Assembly: GCA_025359285.1 (NCBI GenBank)
Contig: JANYGV010000067.1
Location: 1-41,809 of the forward strand
Direction of reading: 5' to 3'
DNA from: Burkholderiales bacterium
GTDB lineage: Bacteria; Pseudomonadota; Gammaproteobacteria; Burkholderiales; Usitatibacteraceae
DNA: 41,809 bases
Below the pieces are notes generated by a model. It had not been told where the DNA came from. It worked only from the letters and a program-made list of their open reading frames with translations, and did no database searches. Positions 39,535 to 41,809 of this stretch are shown here, piece after piece. How positions within the stretch are numbered: position 1 is the first letter of the stretch; every line of letters begins with the position of its first letter. The translations under genes were made by a program, and so were the position numbers.

Positions 39535-41376
39535 ATGAACGCACGCGCGAACGTCGGCCATGCCGTTGCCACCACCACCACGCCACCTACCCAGCATCGC
39601 AAACTACTCGCTTGGGTCGCTGAGGTGGCTGCGCTTACACAGCCTGATCGAATTTATTGGTGTAACGGCAGCGATGAGGAATATGACCAGCTATGTGCCG
39701 AGCTAGTAGCATCCGGCACCTTCACAAAATTGAACGAAACATTGCGCCCGAATTCCTATCTGGCGTGCTCGGACCCTAGCGATGTGGCGCGGGTAGAGGA
39801 TCGCACTTTCATTTGCTCTGAACGCGAAGAGGATGCGGGTCCGACCAATAATTGGACGGCTCCTGGCGAAATGCGCAAGACCTTGACAGGCCTGTTCGCG
39901 GGCGCAATGCGTGGACGAACCATGTACATCGTGCCCTTCAGCATGGGCCCACTCGGCTCGCACATCGCGCATATTGGCGTGGAGATTTCCGATTCAGCCT
40001 ATGTCGCGGTCAATATGAAATTGATGACCCGTATGGGCCGCAAAGTTCTTGACGTGCTGGGTGATGACGGCGTGTTCGTACCAGCGCTTCACTCCGTCGG
40101 CGCACCTTTGGAAACAATGGGAAAGGATGTGCCGTGGCCATGCAACAAAGACCACAAGTACATCGTGCATTTTCCTGAAACGCGCGAAATCTGGTCGTAT
40201 GGTTCGGGCTATGGTGGCAACGCGTTGCTAGGTAAAAAATGTTTTGCGTTGCGTATCGCGAGCGTGATGGGTAAGCAGCAGGGCTGGCTGGCCGAGCACA
40301 TGTTAATCCTAGGTGTAAAAACACCTGAAGGCAAAAAGCATTACATCACCGCCGCGTTCCCATCGGCCTGCGGCAAAACCAATTTCGCGATGCTGATTCC
40401 GCCTGCACCATTTAAGGAAGCGGGCTGGGAAGTGACTACCGTGGGCGACGATATCGCGTGGATTAAACCCGGCCCGGATGGGCGCCTGTATGCGATCAAC
40501 CCTGAAGCCGGGTTTTTTGGCGTGGCGCCGGGAACGTCCTACGAGACCAATCCGAATTGTATGGATTCGATGAAATCGAATACGATTTTTACTAACGTCG
40601 CACTGACGCCCGAAGGCGACGTGTGGTGGGAAGGCATGACAAAAACGCCGCCTGCCAATTTGGTCGATTGGCAGGGTCGCGATTGGACGCCCGATTGCGG
40701 CCGACTCGCCGCGCATGCTAACGCACGATTCACCGTTTCGGCCACGCAATGTCCATCGCTTGATGCGGAGTGGGATAACCCGAATGGCGTACCGATAGCC
40801 GCGATGATTTTTGGTGGACGCCGCTCCAGCACGGTGCCGCTCATCACTGAGGCCGCCAATTGGAATGAAGGCGTTTACATGGCCGCCACGCTGGGCTCCG
40901 AGACCACTGCCGCCATCACCGGACAAGTTGGTGTGGTGCGGCGCGACCCATTTGCGATGATCGCTTTTTGCGGCTACAACATGGCGGATTATTTTGGCCA
41001 TTGGGTGCAGATGGGGAATAGCTTGGGACCTAATTCGCCAAAAATTTATTGCGGCAACTGGTTCCGCAAAGATGAAAACGGCAAGTTTATCTGGCCCGGT
41101 TTTTCCGACAATATGCGCGTGCTTAAATGGATTATTGAGCGGATTGAAGGTAAGGCAAATGCGGAAAAAACAGCGCTGGGTTCGATCCCCAAATACAGCG
41201 ATCTCGACTGGAATGGCTCATCATTTCCCGAAGAAAAATTTGACGCCATCACCACCGTGAATCACCTCGAATGGGCGCAAGAGTTAACGCTGCACGATGA
41301 CTTGCTAACAAAACTCGCGCATCATTTACCGACGGAAATGACTGAACGGTACGCGGTATTGAAGGCTGCGATTTAA
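39535..41376 (+). CDS. pckG: Phosphoenolpyruvate carboxykinase (GTP)
   Basis: 613 aa; [88 protein letters not shown]. Confidence 0.98.
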   Translation: MNARANVGHAVATTTTPPTQHRKLLAWVAEVAALTQPDRIYWCNGSDEEYDQLCAELVASGTFTKLNETLRPNSYLACSDPSDVARVEDRTFICSEREEDAGPTNNWTAPGEMRKTLTGLFAGAMRGRTMYIVPFSMGPLGSHIAHIGVEISDSAYVAVNMKLMTRMGRKVLDVLGDDGVFVPALHSVGAPLETMGKDVPWPCNKDHKYIVHFPETREIWSYGSGYGGNALLGKKCFALRIASVMGKQQGWLAEHMLILGVKTPEGKKHYITAAFPSACGKTNFAMLIPPAPFKEAGWEVTTVGDDIAWIKPGPDGRLYAINPEAGFFGVAPGTSYETNPNCMDSMKSNTIFTNVALTPEGDVWWEGMTKTPPANLVDWQGRDWTPDCGRLAAHANARFTVSATQCPSLDAEWDNPNGVPIAAMIFGGRRSSTVPLITEAANWNEGVYMAATLGSETTAAITGQVGVVRRDPFAMIAFCGYNMADYFGHWVQMGNSLGPNSPKIYCGNWFRKDENGKFIWPGFSDNMRVLKWIIERIEGKANAEKTALGSIPKYSDLDWNGSSFPEEKFDAITTVNHLEWAQELTLHDDLLTKLAHHLPTEMTERYAVLKAAI

Positions 41377-41624
41377 CTTAAATACTTTGGAAGACTAGAT
41401 TTGGCGGGGCTTTGCGAGGTTTTTTGCTTTGAATTGCCCGCCAGTGCTAGCCCGCTGGGTTAAAATCCTCAGAATTTAACCTAGACCGGAAGCTATTGTG
41501 AAGGTTGAGCTGGCTTCATTAAGCCCAAAATTGGTGATTAAATTGACGCTGATGTGAGGCCAACGAAAAAGCTATTTACCCAACCTACATGCTGAAGTGC
41601 TGCGGCTGCCTGGGTAGCGCAAAG

Positions 41625-41809
41625 CTACTCATCATTGCGATGCGCGCGCGCCTTAAACCCAACCGCGTCCAGCCTCAATACGATCTCATCCACATGCGCG
41701 GCGTTACGGGTTTTCAGCACAAACTCAACCTCGGCGCTCTGCACCGACAGATTGGTGAAGGTACGTTGATGGTGGACTTCTTCAATGTTGGCATTCGCAT
41801 CGGCAATCA
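41625..41809 (-). CDS. Threonine ammonia-lyase, C-terminal ACT region (partial, runs off the window)
   Basis: Manual translation of the minus strand: IADANANIEEVHHQRTFTNLSVQSAEVEFVLKTRNAAHVDEIVLRLDAVGFKARAHRNDE*. Confidence 0.8.
   Translation of the reverse strand, partial: IADANANIEEVHHQRTFTNLSVQSAEVEFVLKTRNAAHVDEIVLRLDAVGFKARAHRNDE

Noticed and set aside
40309-41001. ORF 40309..41001 (-, 230 aa), long antisense frame in pckG
   Set aside because: Arg/His/Gly-rich shadow of a GC-rich conserved gene; no protein signature.
41395-41445. tggcggg...cccgcca arms downstream of pckG as a terminator
   Set aside because: The loop is about 30 nt and the T-run lies inside it, so geometry does not match an intrinsic terminator.

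Overview
This 41.8 kb window looks like ordinary chromosomal DNA from a betaproteobacterium-like organism. I base that on the conserved neighbourhoods ffs-dnaX-ybaB-recR and pyrG-kdsA-eno-ftsB, and on protein character; no searches were run. I found no phage, IS element, integron, CRISPR array or recognisable defence island. Contents in order: an initiator tRNA-fMet; a DUF4126 protein; recR, ybaB, dnaX and the SRP RNA; a selenoneine/ergothioneine-type locus (senA-like gene divergent from senB-like, then egtB); pssA; a Tat-type PhoD phosphatase; a SOUL heme-binding lipoprotein; a GDSL esterase; a truncated AraC regulator converging on a fumarylacetoacetate hydrolase with a Tat/lipoprotein-like leader; a cyclophilin; a TonB receptor; a TPR-GT41 (OGT/SPINDLY-like) protein; a cysteine-free glutaredoxin-fold protein; a lipid/PHA storage group (FadD, PhaF-like phasin, ACBP, WS/DGAT); greB, marC, mmcQ, ftsB, an unlisted 59-aa small membrane ORF, eno, kdsA and pyrG; mtnA plus a class II aldolase; pckG; and a partial threonine ammonia-lyase. 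The most unexpected sequence-level pattern is a recurring set of degenerate short tandem arrays (periods 9, 11, 12 and 15 bp) in linkers, a signal peptide and intergenic DNA. The best metabolic lead is the sen/egt locus with no egtD or senC in view. I see no single element that I can confidently call a wholly new system.
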